This document shows, one piece after another, positions 9,121-18,119 of a stretch of 25,184 nucleotides of DNA (position 1 is the first letter of the stretch; the number at the start of each line of letters is the position of its first letter). A program made the translations under genes and the position numbers. The notes below the pieces were generated by a model, which searched no databases, had not been told where the DNA came from, and saw nothing but the letters and a program-made list of their open reading frames with translations. The DNA is taken from positions 1 through 25,184 of the forward strand of contig JANDJZ010000590.1 of assembly GCA_027943245.1 (NCBI GenBank), read 5' to 3'. This DNA comes from Acanthamoeba sp. SK_2022b (taxonomy: Eukaryota; Discosea; Longamoebia; Acanthamoebidae).

Positions 9121-9795
9121 TCGTTGTTGCTGAATGTGGTGTCCCATAGGTTTTGGAGCAGTACAAACTTGAGCTCTACATACCACACAAAGAAGTCCAA
9201 CTGATTGCAGTACATAGTACTTGGTGACTTTGGAACTCATGGTGAGGTGGACCCTACACCTGTTGTGTGAGAGGTGTGCTGAGAAAAATGTAACTGCAAG
9301 AGTAAAGAGTGAAATGGAGTGTTTAGAAAAAGTAATTCTATGCACTGACATAAATATGATGTTGATAATTTGATGTTTAGTACTTGATCAAATGTATTTT
9401 CTCTCCTGATAAACCATTCTGAAAGATAGATAGAGTTGTAGTGTGGTAGTGAGGTGTGGTGGTGTTGCATAGGTGTGATGATGGTGTTGTGATGTTGTGA
9501 TGTGATGATATGGTATAGGACATAGCTACGGTGTAGTGGTGTGGTGATGGTGTGGTTGTGGTGTGGTAGTGTGGTGGTGTGGTGATGTTACATGTTCTTC
9601 ACCTTTCCCACATTTAGGGGTCCCTTCATCCCAATCTACCATCAACAACCCACCACGGCGTTGATGCCGTGCGCGGGGGCTGCTGCACCGCCGCGTGATC
9701 TTTTGGTGTTTGTGTGCGGCAGGGGAAAATAAAGCTGGCAGCGTTTGTTTGAGCGTGGAAGAAGAAAAAAACGAGGTGGCCTGGGTCGCTTTCGG
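9121..9795. other. Intergenic AT-richer stretch with imperfect GTGGTGATG repeats
   Basis: No gene is supported here. The stretch lies between the 3' end of the isoprenoid-type gene (stop at 9796) and the RhoGAP gene, both on the minus strand. From 9436 to 9592 it consists of degenerate GTGGTGTGGTGATG-type units (ACCACATCACC in the transcribed sense). Composition is clearly lower in GC than in the flanking genes. Confidence 0.5.
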
Positions 9796-11980
9796 TTAGA
9801 TTTGGTTGTTCCTCACCATCTGCAGCATTCGTGCCATGTTGTTCACGCGTTGGAGATGCTGGCGCGGCGCACACGAATGTGAGCAACAAGCACGGTTGTC
9901 GTGACAAGGGCGGAAGGGGGGAGGGGAAAGAGAGCGTACGCACCTGGATGGGGATGGGGGCGAACTGGGCCAAGGCTTCGACGAACTCTTCGGTGAAGAT
10001 ATAGCAGTACTTGGCGATGGCCTTGAGCATGATGGTGTGCGTCATCTTGAGCAGGGCACCACGCAGATCCTTACCCTTCTCGTCGAGGTCGTAGTGGTCG
10101 GGGTCGATGAAGAGGTACAGCAGCTGGAACGCCTTGTAGGCCTTCACATCAGCTGTTCCCATCCACAGACATTGTCAGCGACACTCTCAAGGACACCGAG
10201 GTCAACCACCAGACCCTCTCTCTCTCTCTCTCTCTCCTCACACACATCACACACGGACAACACACATCACACACACACAACACACACACAGAGAGAGTTT
10301 GGTTGCAGAGAGATGTACCGGACTGCTTCCTGGTCCAGCCGTAGGTGAAGAGGGTCTGGTGGTTGACCTCGGTGTCCTTGAGAGTGTCCTGCAGATCGTC
10401 GACCAATTGCAGGCACTGTAATACACCAATCGGGATTGATTATTGACGCGCCAACAAGGGAATGGGGGGGAGGTCAGCTGGCCAGGAAGGGGAGAGAGAG
10501 AAAGAGAGGGGGGGGAGAGGCGAGGAAGAAGCCAAAGCCGTACCACGCCGAACCCGAAGGCGAAGAGGGCCTCCTCCTCGGTCATCACGCCGTGGACGAG
10601 GTAGCCGTCGGCGATCACCGACGTGCCGCCCTTCTCCATCGTGATGTCCTGCTCCCCCGTGATCGCGCGTTAGGCGTGCCCATTGGGGTAGGGAGGGGGC
10701 AGCGGGCGCTCGACCCGAGGCGTGTGTGTGCGCGTGCGTGCGTGTGCGATGTGGGACGCGCAAGGCATGTCCCCCTCCCTCATGGCGCTGGCCGGCATTT
10801 TGAGGGGGGGAGAGTGGAGGGGGGGGGCATGTACGGTGAGGGTCTCCTCGGAGAGGGAGATCTTGCTGTGCTGGGCGAGACTGCGGGTCTGGGCCTCGTT
10901 GATGGAGATCATCGAGTTGAAGGCGTCGGGGAACTTGGTCCTGTCGTACACATCTGCGACACACCGCACACACGAGGTTGGTCATATGATGACGGTGGCT
11001 GATGCGCACGCGCGCACGCACGGGTTGCCGGCTTGGGTCGATTTGGGGGGGGGCGTACTCTCGACGAGGGAGACCATGTCCCAGATCTTCTGCTCGAGGG
11101 CCGAACGCGCCTTGACGTCCTGGCCCGCGATTCGCTGCGTGAACAGATTCTGTCGACGCGCCCCAAAGGGTCAGCCGAGAGAGGGAGAGGGGGCACGGCA
11201 GGCGTGCTGGGAGGGAGGGCGGGGGTAGGCGCGCGCGTGCATATGTTACATATATATATAAATATAATATAAATTTAAATGTATGCACCTGGAAGGTGAG
11301 CTTGGTCTCCTTGGGGATGGTCTCGTCGTCGAGGTAGTTGTCGGTGTAGGGGTAGAGCAGGGAGTAGCCCACGTAGGCGTCCTGCAGCCGCACCTCCTCG
11401 TTGTAGATGATCATCTGCAGGCCGAAGCACGTCCACACGTTGCGGCCGGCCTGCAGGAGCTCCTCGTGGTTCCAGTTCTCGATGGCCTCGGCCTGGTCCA
11501 CGAACTTGCGCGTCTCCGAGAACATGCCCCGCTTCATCATGCTGCCCCCCCCCCCCATCAAGGTCAGTTGCCGACGCACGTGCCCGCACGACCAATGGGC
11601 GAGTGGGGAGGGGGAGGGGGAGGGGGAGAGGGAGGACGCACTCGTCGAAGAAGGCGGGCTCGACGCCGAGAGTGAGGGCCGACATCTCGCGGTTCATGGA
11701 CTGGACCTCCTCGGGCGTGAAGCTGCCCGTGCGCTTGCTGTCCCTCAGGTTCTGTCGCAGCGGCCCGCTCATCGCCGTCGTTAGCACACGCGCGCGTGTG
11801 TGTGCATGCGGTGCGGTGCGGTGCGCGTACCTTCATGCGCATGATGGAAGCCATACGGACCTCATCTGAGATGGGCTTCATCTTGGAGGGCAGGACGCCA
11901 GGGAGCACGGTGTAGAGGCAGCCCAACACGCGGGAGAAGAAGCGGATGCGCGACTTGAACATGTGGCTGTAGTTGCTCAT
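9796..11980 (-). CDS. Putative class I isoprenoid-biosynthesis-fold enzyme (prenyl transferase/terpene synthase-like)
   Basis: Nine exons: 11980-11831, 11751-11642, 11541-11289, 11149-11059, 10953-10835, 10648-10544, 10415-10319, 10152-9944 and 9858-9796; phases agree and give 398 residues. The protein is mostly helical and has two aspartate-rich motifs where class I isoprenoid enzymes bind diphosphate through Mg2+: DNYLDDE (D154-E160) and DDLQD (D282-D286), the latter inside LQLVDDLQDTLKD. Also notable are YDRTKFPDAFNSM, INEAQTRSLAQH and a highly ordered block MEKGGTSVIADGYLVHG (residues 245-261). The Asp motifs support the fold; substrate and product cannot be predicted, and the chain does not read as a standard FPP, GGPP, squalene or phytoene synthase. 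No transit peptide is obvious. An intron carries an inverted copy of exon 7. A non-catalytic helical protein remains possible. Confidence 0.62.
10180..10219 (+). repeat. Inverted intronic copy of exon 7 sequence (arm 1; arm 2 at 10349-10388)
   Basis: Bases 10180-10219 are an exact 40-of-40 reverse complement of 10349-10388. Arm 2 is coding (DTLKDTEVNHQTLF of the isoprenoid-type protein); arm 1 lies in the following intron, close to its 3' splice site. The pre-mRNA can fold into a 40-bp hairpin with a 129-nt loop containing the 5' splice site. Confidence 0.9.
10209..10295. repeat. TC and CA microsatellites in the same intron
   Basis: A (TC)n tract (about 10215-10236) adjoins CACA/CATCACACA repeats (10237-10291), filling the loop of the inverted repeat. 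Confidence 0.75.
11243..11282. repeat. AT-rich TATATA/TAAATATAA tract in intron 3 of the isoprenoid-type gene
   Basis: It lies between the exon ending at 11289 and the one starting at 11149. It is a simple AT island next to the 5' splice site, with no coding potential. Confidence 0.65.
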
Positions 11981-12168
11981 CGTATCGCTGCCGCATCACC
12001 ACCCAGCCATTGTCACACGTCAGCGCCTCGAGGGCTTTCATTTGTAAATAATAATAATAATAATAATAATGATAAACAATAAATAATTTAGAATTATATT
12101 TAAATTAAAAATAAGTGCGACGTATTTTTTTGACAATAAAAGCCAAAGAAATAAAGGCGGTGGGAAGG
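11981..12168. other. Intergenic AT island with AAT trinucleotide repeat
   Basis: Between the anchored helical gene (stop at 12169) and the isoprenoid-type gene lies an AAT repeat at 12046-12070 followed by AT-rich sequence to about 12160. It must contain the 3' end of one gene and the promoter of the next, both on the minus strand. Confidence 0.6.
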
Positions 12169-13794
12169 TTAAAGGGGGGGAGGGTACTGGGGAGTGGTGT
12201 GGAAGGAGGGCTCGGCCTTGTCGCCTTCGGAGAGGTCGGCGACGAGGGCATTGACGGGCACCTCGCTGTGCTGGCCGCCGATCGCCTGCCGACGCAATCG
12301 TTGCACCGATCATCGACGAGTGAGACAACGCTGGCCCACGCGCAGCAGAAGCAGCAGCATGAAGGGAGGAGGAGATGGGGGGGTTGAACCTGGAGCTTCT
12401 CCTGGAGGCCCCTCTCCTCGAAGTGGTGCCTGAACATGGCCGAGTACTGGCCGGCGTGCGGGGACTTGAGCAGAGCCTCCAGGAAGCCCACGGCCGCGGT
12501 CTGTCCGATGCACCGGCACGGGGGGAGGAGGGGGGGGGGTGAGGCGCGCACGCGCGGCGACGGCAGCGAGGGCCCGGGCGTACGAGGAGCGGGGTGGAGT
12601 CGGTGCTGGCCAGGCGCTCGAAGAGCTGGGCAAAGAGGAACTCCTCCTTGGTCGGGTTGTACATGCAGTCCTCCATCGACTCGACGACCTCCTTGTAGGC
12701 CTTCTCCGAGTGGTGGAGCATGTCGCGCAGGATGGTGAACGCCACGGCCTGCGAGGCGGCGGGCGCGTAGAAGGTGCAGTGGTAGACGTCGTACAGGGCA
12801 TCCTTCACGTCGGCCACGGCCTGCTTGCCCTCCTGTGATGACACACATACACACACACACACACAACAGGGGGGGAGAGAGAGAGAGAGAGAGAAATGGA
12901 AGAGGGAGGGCTTTCTGTCAACGACCAGAAAGAAGAAGAAGATGGGGGGAGCAGGAGGAGGATGCGGTGCACGAACATCGGTGTCGATGATGGTGCGGAC
13001 ACAGGCCAGGACGGCGGCAAGGTTCTTGTAGTCCTGGTCGACCCTCTTCTTCTTGGACAGCTCAAAGGCCGTGCAGCCTGCAACGACGCGTCGGAACACA
13101 ACCCCAATCGCGTTGCGCGTTGTGCGGTGGGCGCACGGTGAGCACTCCGATCTGGCCTTCGTGGGGGGGACATGGGTCGGTACCGATGAACTTGATGAAC
13201 TTGGTGAGGGCCTCCTCGTCCTTGAGGGCGAGGAACTCGTGGACGCTCTTGGGGTCGGTGGTGAAGAGCTGGCGCAGCTCCCACAGCGCAGCCTCGAGGC
13301 TCTTGCCGTAGCCCTCCCTGTCCAGCAGGGCCTGTCCCGGCCACCGCAACCGCAACAGTGTTATTCACGACGTGAGACGAGCGCCCCTCCAAGCTTCCGG
13401 TGTCGGAATCGAACGAAAAATAATCTCACCAACAATACGGTTATTTATTTATTTATTTAATATTTATTATTTCCAACAACCAATACTCGCGAGAGAAGGG
13501 AATTCGGGTTCGGCAACCCGAGCCGAATGAATTTGTTGGGGATTGGAAGAGGCACCGGATAACGGAAACGCCACCACAACATTGACAAGAAGGGGACTTG
13601 CCGCGTACCAGAATGTTGAACCACACCGTCTGGAGCGGGGTGGCGGGAGTGGGCGGGGGCGCGAACTCGATGCGAAGGCGATTGCCGGCCAATTCCTTGA
13701 GGATTGTACTGGACCGGGGCAGAACGAAGTAGGAGAAGAAATAGCCCACGGCGGCAATGACGAAGAGGGCAAAGACAATATCGACGAACACCAT
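12169..13794 (-). CDS. Uncharacterised N-terminally anchored alpha-helical protein
   Basis: Six exons: 13794-13609, 13331-13184, 13077-12977, 12832-12584, 12500-12390 and 12285-12169; phases agree and give 303 residues. Residues 3-25 (FVDIVFALFVIAAVGYFFSYFVL) form a membrane anchor or signal-anchor, followed by a Pro-rich linker (FAPPPTPATPL). The rest is helical: DREGYGKSLEAALWELRQLF, FLALKDEEALTKFIKFI, QDYKNLAAVLACVRTII and QAVAFTILRDMLHHSEKAY. The paired-helix rhythm suggests an ARM/HEAT-like solenoid, but no named family is recognised. The C-terminus is Ser/Pro-rich and ends PPPL. An outer-membrane or ER-anchored scaffold is a guess only. The start at 13794 is the first ATG in the frame. 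It is divergent from the aldo-keto reductase gene. Confidence 0.68.
12848..12894. repeat. CA, poly-G and GA simple repeats in an intron
   Basis: Adjacent (CA)n, G-run and (GA)n tracts occupy the intron between the exons ending at 12977 and starting at 12832. Confidence 0.7.
13437..13472. repeat. TTTA tetranucleotide repeat in intron 1 of the anchored helical gene
   Basis: About five TTTA units followed by an AT-rich stretch lie in the 277-nt first intron (13608-13332). Confidence 0.7.
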
Positions 13795-14873
13795 GGTGTG
13801 AAAAATCGGATGAAATCGGGAGATGTTGGTTCACGTGATCGATTGACCTCTTGATCTCAGTGTGATCGAGTGAAGTCTTAGAGATTGGTGACAGATGCAG
13901 AGGGCGGATCTGTTCGTTTCGGCGAAGAGCGACCACGGCAAACGACGGGCGAGAATGAACAACTCGCGCACCTAGTTGTCTTTGCTTATTCGCTTTTTTT
14001 ATACTACCCGATATATACTGTCGACGTAAGAGAGACTGCCAAGGGCCAGGGACAGGAACTAGTTCCGGATAGTGACTTCGCCCTGTTCCTCTGGGAGGGT
14101 AGAATGCCCGCTTCAGGCTGGTTCGGGGGCTGCCCAAAGCTTCGTTCTCACAACCTCCCCTTTGTTAGGTCTCTGGCGGTCGGGTCGTTTGCCTGAGAGC
14201 GATCCCCGTAGTTTTCTCGGTTGGCCACCCACCAACCCAGCTCTGTCCTCCAATGTGCAACCGACGTACTTCTCCAGCCCCACAACAACGAGGAACTTGC
14301 GCCTAGCTGCCCGAAATGTCAGTCGCACGCGCCGACGTGGGACAGCACCACGATGTTCCTGAAGCCCTTGGAAAACCGCCAGGGTGGTTGGTTGTCGTGT
14401 TGTGGCCGTTTGGCGGGTACAGCACCCATCGCACGACCCCGACGCGCAACCGCTCGCCTAAGTTTGGTGGAGCACCTCAGCAAACACGAAGTCTGCACAC
14501 GTTCACGAGCAAGGCTCCTTTACCACAAGCAGGCGCACCCATTAACCATCGCCATCGCCATATCTCACCTTTACGAACCTTGTTCGTTTTCAGCGCTCAC
14601 CTCACACTCGGTAGAACTTGTCGAGAACGACACCGTCGCGCCAACCTTGCAAGGCCAACAGCCACGCCAACCAAGCAGCAGCCTCTCGAGCAACACCACG
14701 AGCTCCAGCAACGAACTGGCAGGCGAGCGGGCAGCAAACGGCATAAACAGTTGTTTCTCTCGTCAAGAGTATCTGCACGACCATCACCCGCGTTAAGTGG
14801 CGCCCTTTTCCCTTAGAGCTCCTCCAGTGGCTCTGCTCCTCCTCACCCATCGCACTCGCCCTTCTTTCAAATC
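13795..14873. promoter_or_regulatory. Divergent intergenic region (1,079 bp) upstream of the aldo-keto reductase
   Basis: No gene is supported. Two overlapping plus-strand open frames (14221-14796, 191 codons; 14316-14816) show no family resemblance, lack good splice links to neighbours, and have composition unlike the flanking exons. A TATA-like stretch (TTTTTTTATACTACCCGATATATAC) around 13996-14018 could serve either gene. The region must hold both promoters; a short unannotated transcript cannot be excluded. Confidence 0.4.
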
Positions 14874-16113
14874 ATGAAGATGGCCACCAAGCTACCACCC
14901 TTCTCCAAGATAGGGTATCCCACCATCACCGACACGGACCGACGGGCAGGCGCATGCGGCTAACGACGCGTTGCGTTCTGATCTTCATCACACGCACACA
15001 CACGCACACACACACACACACGCAGGTTCGGTACCTATCGGACAGGTCTCGAAGTGCCAGAGCATGCCGCCGCCATGCGGACATGCCTCATGGGAGGCGT
15101 CAACGTGATCGACACCTCGACCAACTTCCTTGGTACGACCAGCACTCTACTCGGGTGCCCTCTTCCTCCCGCTCAGCCCGCCGTCGTCATGGCCTCCTCT
15201 TGCCGCTCGAGATTAACTGCGGTGTCTGTGCCGTCACAGACGGGGACGCCGAGCGGCTCATATCGGTGGTCGTGCACACGATGGCCGAGGAGGCGGACGC
15301 GGTGCCCAGGCCGCTGCTTCGCCAGGACGTGGTCGTCGTGAGCAAGGCAGGCTACATCCAAGGTGGTGGCCCCTCACCCGCCGACAACTGTCCCACCACT
15401 ATCTCACTAGCCTCCTCCTCTTCCCTTTCCCCTGGCGCCGTGTGCAGGAAAGACGCTACAACGCATCCAAGGCGGACACCTGCGTCTGCCAGAGAGCGAC
15501 ATCATCAGCTATTCCCCGGACTGCCTGCACTCGATCCACCCCGACTTCATCAGGTAAGCAACGGCTACTACAAACTACCTCATCCTGCTGCTCATGAAGA
15601 GGAGAAAATGACGAGTGGGTTCTCTCTCTCTCTCTTTCTCCACCTGCTCCTTCGGCTGAAAACAAAAGGGACCAAATCGGCCAATCCCTGGAACGGCTGG
15701 GTACAGACTACATCGACGTGTACCTGCTCCACAACCCCGAGTACTACCTGCTCAAGAACCTCGCCGCGGATTCCCCCGAGGCCCAGGTGGCCACGCACCG
15801 CCAGGTCATGCTCGATAGGATCAAGGCGGCCCTCGAGGAGCTGGAGCACGAGGTGAGCCGTGGCCGGATCCGCAGCTACGGCATCTCGAGCAACTCGTTC
15901 AGTCTCAAGGAGGCGGACCCCTTCTTCTTGCCCTACGAGAACCTCCTCGAGATGGCCGCGCAGGCTGCCCGTGCGGCGGGGAACATGACCCACTCCTTCT
16001 CCACCGTCCAGTTCCCGGCCAACATCTTCGAGCAGGAGGGACTCAAAGGTGTCGTGTGGCGCCGCCAGCACCCGCCTTTTGAGTTGACTTGACGCCCGTT
16101 CTCTCTTTCTCTC

Positions 16114-16172
<59 letters not shown>

Positions 16173-17004
16173 TGTGTGTGTGTGTGTGTGACTTGTTCCG
16201 GTTGGCGTGTTACCACCAAAACCAAAGGTTGCGGGCAGTGGGCGCACGACCACGGGCTGCGGGTGCTGGTCAACCGCCCTCTTAATGCGTTCACGCCCCG
16301 AGGCAGCTTCAGGTACGTGCGGTGCTCTCGGGGAGAGGGGAGAGGGGAGAGGGGCGACTGGTGGTGACCACCGTCTTCCTGGTCAGGCTGGCCTCCTATG
16401 CCTTTCCCGTATCGTACGAGAGGGTGAAGGAGCAAGTGATCGCCCACTTCAGCAGCCGCGGCGACACGTGGGCCATCGTCAACCTCATCCGCGAGCTGGA
16501 CCAGATGAAGGCCGATTTTGGCTCCACCTTCCACTACGAGCACGCTCTCGCCCAGAACATCATCCCCGTCATGAAGCAGACCATCCGCGCGCTCTTCCTG
16601 CAGGGTGCGTTAGCTGTGCTCATCTCGCGGTAGCACCCATCGTGCTGACGCCATTCGGTCACGTAGAGAGCGACACGACGCTCCTCCAGCAGTTCTTGGA
16701 TGTGTACAAGGAGATGGTGCGCCACCACTGTTCCGTCAAGACCGAGAAGTGCGTGGAGGAGCTCGGGATTGGGTACAGGAGGAGCGGCGCCGTGGAGAAT
16801 GGCGAAGGCGAGAAGGACGGCACCGACGTGCAGAGGACGAGTGGCAGAGACGAGGTGCCGTTGGAAGAGTTCTGCCTCGAGTGGCTCATGAAGCAGCCGC
16901 AAGTGGACTGCGTGCTCAACGGCATCACGAAGGAGAGCTACGCCCGCACCGCCCTTTCGTTGCTTCGCCGCTCCACCCCTGCTGGCGGCGGAGTCAGCAC
17001 CTGA
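14874..17004 (+). CDS. Aldo/keto reductase superfamily protein (expanded, 465 aa)
   Basis: Eight exons: 14874-14914, 15026-15132, 15240-15362, 15448-15553, 15669-16048, 16228-16312, 16387-16604 and 16667-17004; all phases agree. The N-terminus GFGTYRTG and VNVIDTSTNF start the (beta/alpha)8 barrel. Active-site positions compared with the AKR tetrad Asp-Tyr-Lys-His: D43 present, position 48 is Phe instead of Tyr, K85 present (VVVVSKAGYIQG), H147 present (GTDYIDVYLLHNPE). GRIRSYGISSNSF and QFPANIFEQEG are further family segments. The chain is longer than a typical 310-330-residue AKR, with extra helical sequence (about residues 330-400) before a final CVLNGI block close to the C-terminus. NAD(P)H-dependent reduction of a carbonyl is the family reaction; the substrate is unknown and the missing Tyr makes normal reductase activity doubtful. 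A short first exon (41 nt) sets the start; upstream exons are possible. Confidence 0.88.
14991..15022. repeat. CA microsatellite at the 3' end of AKR intron 1
   Basis: A (CA)n tract with CG interruptions runs up to the acceptor CGCAG at 15025. Confidence 0.75.
16115..16190. repeat. (TG)n microsatellite in AKR intron 5
   Basis: About 38 TG units with one TA interruption lie between the donor at 16049 and the acceptor at 16227. The tract is outside coding sequence. Confidence 0.9.
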
Positions 17005-17213
17005 TTGCCTACTTGCACCGCAACACCCTCAACGCGCCTCGTTTGCTCCTTCTTCCAGTTGTACATAGTATGTGAATAGAAGCATCCTTCACCCTTCCAG
17101 CGCGTGTGTGCCACCATGCTCGGGGGTTTTTTTTGGGGGGGGGGGCATCACTCCACGTCAGTTCTGGCGAAGGGCAAGCGCTACAGGGCCGCGGTAAAGG
17201 AGAGGTGGCGGTG
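17005..17213 (+). other. 3' flank of AKR and 5' flank of the coiled-coil gene
   Basis: TGTACA at 17060-17065 lies 56 nt past the AKR stop. A T8G10 homopolymer junction at about 17126-17144 precedes the next gene. Both genes point the same way, so the 209-bp gap has to hold a terminator and a promoter. Confidence 0.4.
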
Positions 17214-17854
17214 ATGAGCAGCGTGACGGTGGCCATGGAGAGCAGCGACATGCTGGGGACAGAAATGGCGGAGGAAGCGTTGTCCCCATCGACCCCAGGG
17301 GCGGGCCCGTCGTCACCTTCCTTCTCACAGCCCACGCTGTGGGATGGCTGTATAGATCGAATCCATCAAGAGGCCGAGGAACGCGCCATGCGGCTCACCC
17401 GCGAAAACGAGCAAGCCCGCAAGGATCTCATCGACAAGTTGCAGCAGGTGCGTCCAAAATTGGTGGCGCAGCAGATGATGAGACCAACACTAACTCACAC
17501 CAGGTGATGCGTTTGTGCCGTGAGGCGACGATGAACATCAACATGGCCCTCACTCCTGTCGACAAACTAGCGGATGACTTCGGCAAGGTCAAAATCGAAA
17601 AGACGCCACCAGTGCAGAAGAAGATTGAAAAGAAAAGTGTACAACAGCGCCGGCAACACGGTAGCGGAACAGGGCCGCTAGCAAGATTCCTGGGCACGCG
17701 CAAAGATGAAGAGAAGATGGAGCTGATTCGAGATGTGGAAGCGTTGGCGCAAGAACTTCACACCACTACGACCGACCTCGAGGATGTGGCCAGTCGGCGC
17801 AACACCCCAACACAGTGTGGAGACGTTTCTCCTCCTCCCCACTGCTCTTACTAG
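17214..17854 (+). CDS. Small uncharacterised coiled-coil protein
   Basis: Two exons, 17214-17447 and 17504-17854, joined in phase 0 across a 56-nt GTGCGT...CCAG intron, give 194 residues. The N-terminal 40 residues are acidic and Ser/Pro-rich; a helix follows (IDRIHQEAEERAMRLTRENE, then DLIDKLQQ) and crosses the splice junction into VMRLCREATMNINMALTPVD. A basic stretch rich in Lys (VKIEKTPPVQKKIEKKS) comes next and another helix (DEEKMELIRDVEALAQELHT) sits near the C-terminus. No family is recognised; the length and helix pattern are of the kind seen in small adaptor subunits, but that is only a resemblance. The ATG at 17214 is the most upstream one in this frame after the preceding gene. 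Splicing is needed because the unspliced frame stops at 17507. Confidence 0.65.
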
Positions 17855-18119
17855 CTCGACCGCAGTTCTTTGTTCTCGCCACTACTGTAAAGTGCTGATT
17901 GTACATTTGTAAAATGGCTCTCGTTTTTCTATTTCTTTTCCTCTTAAATTGTTTGGGACCCGCTATCCTTTCGGATCGCGTGTCGACTTTTGTTCCTGTT
18001 GCGGGAAGAGTGTCCCTTGCACGGTTTCTTATTTGGTACAGGTCCCTACCTGTTCGACGACGTGGCTTGGCCTGGCCCTGGTTTCCCCACTTCCGTGTTC
18101 TCTCTCCACAGTACACACC
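17855..18119 (+). promoter_or_regulatory. Intergenic region and probable 5' UTR of glutamine synthetase
   Basis: TGTACA at 17900-17905 lies 46 nt after the coiled-coil gene stop. A pyrimidine-rich tract ending CCACAG at 18111 lies 8 nt before the GS start codon and looks like a 3' splice site, so a 5' UTR intron is likely. The open frame continuing upstream of 18120 is therefore not taken as coding. Confidence 0.45.

Noticed and set aside
14221..14816. Two overlapping plus-strand frames of 191 and 166 codons upstream of the AKR gene
   Set aside because: No domain, no credible splice link, and composition unlike neighbouring exons. One CPKC-type pair is not enough to call a zinc protein.
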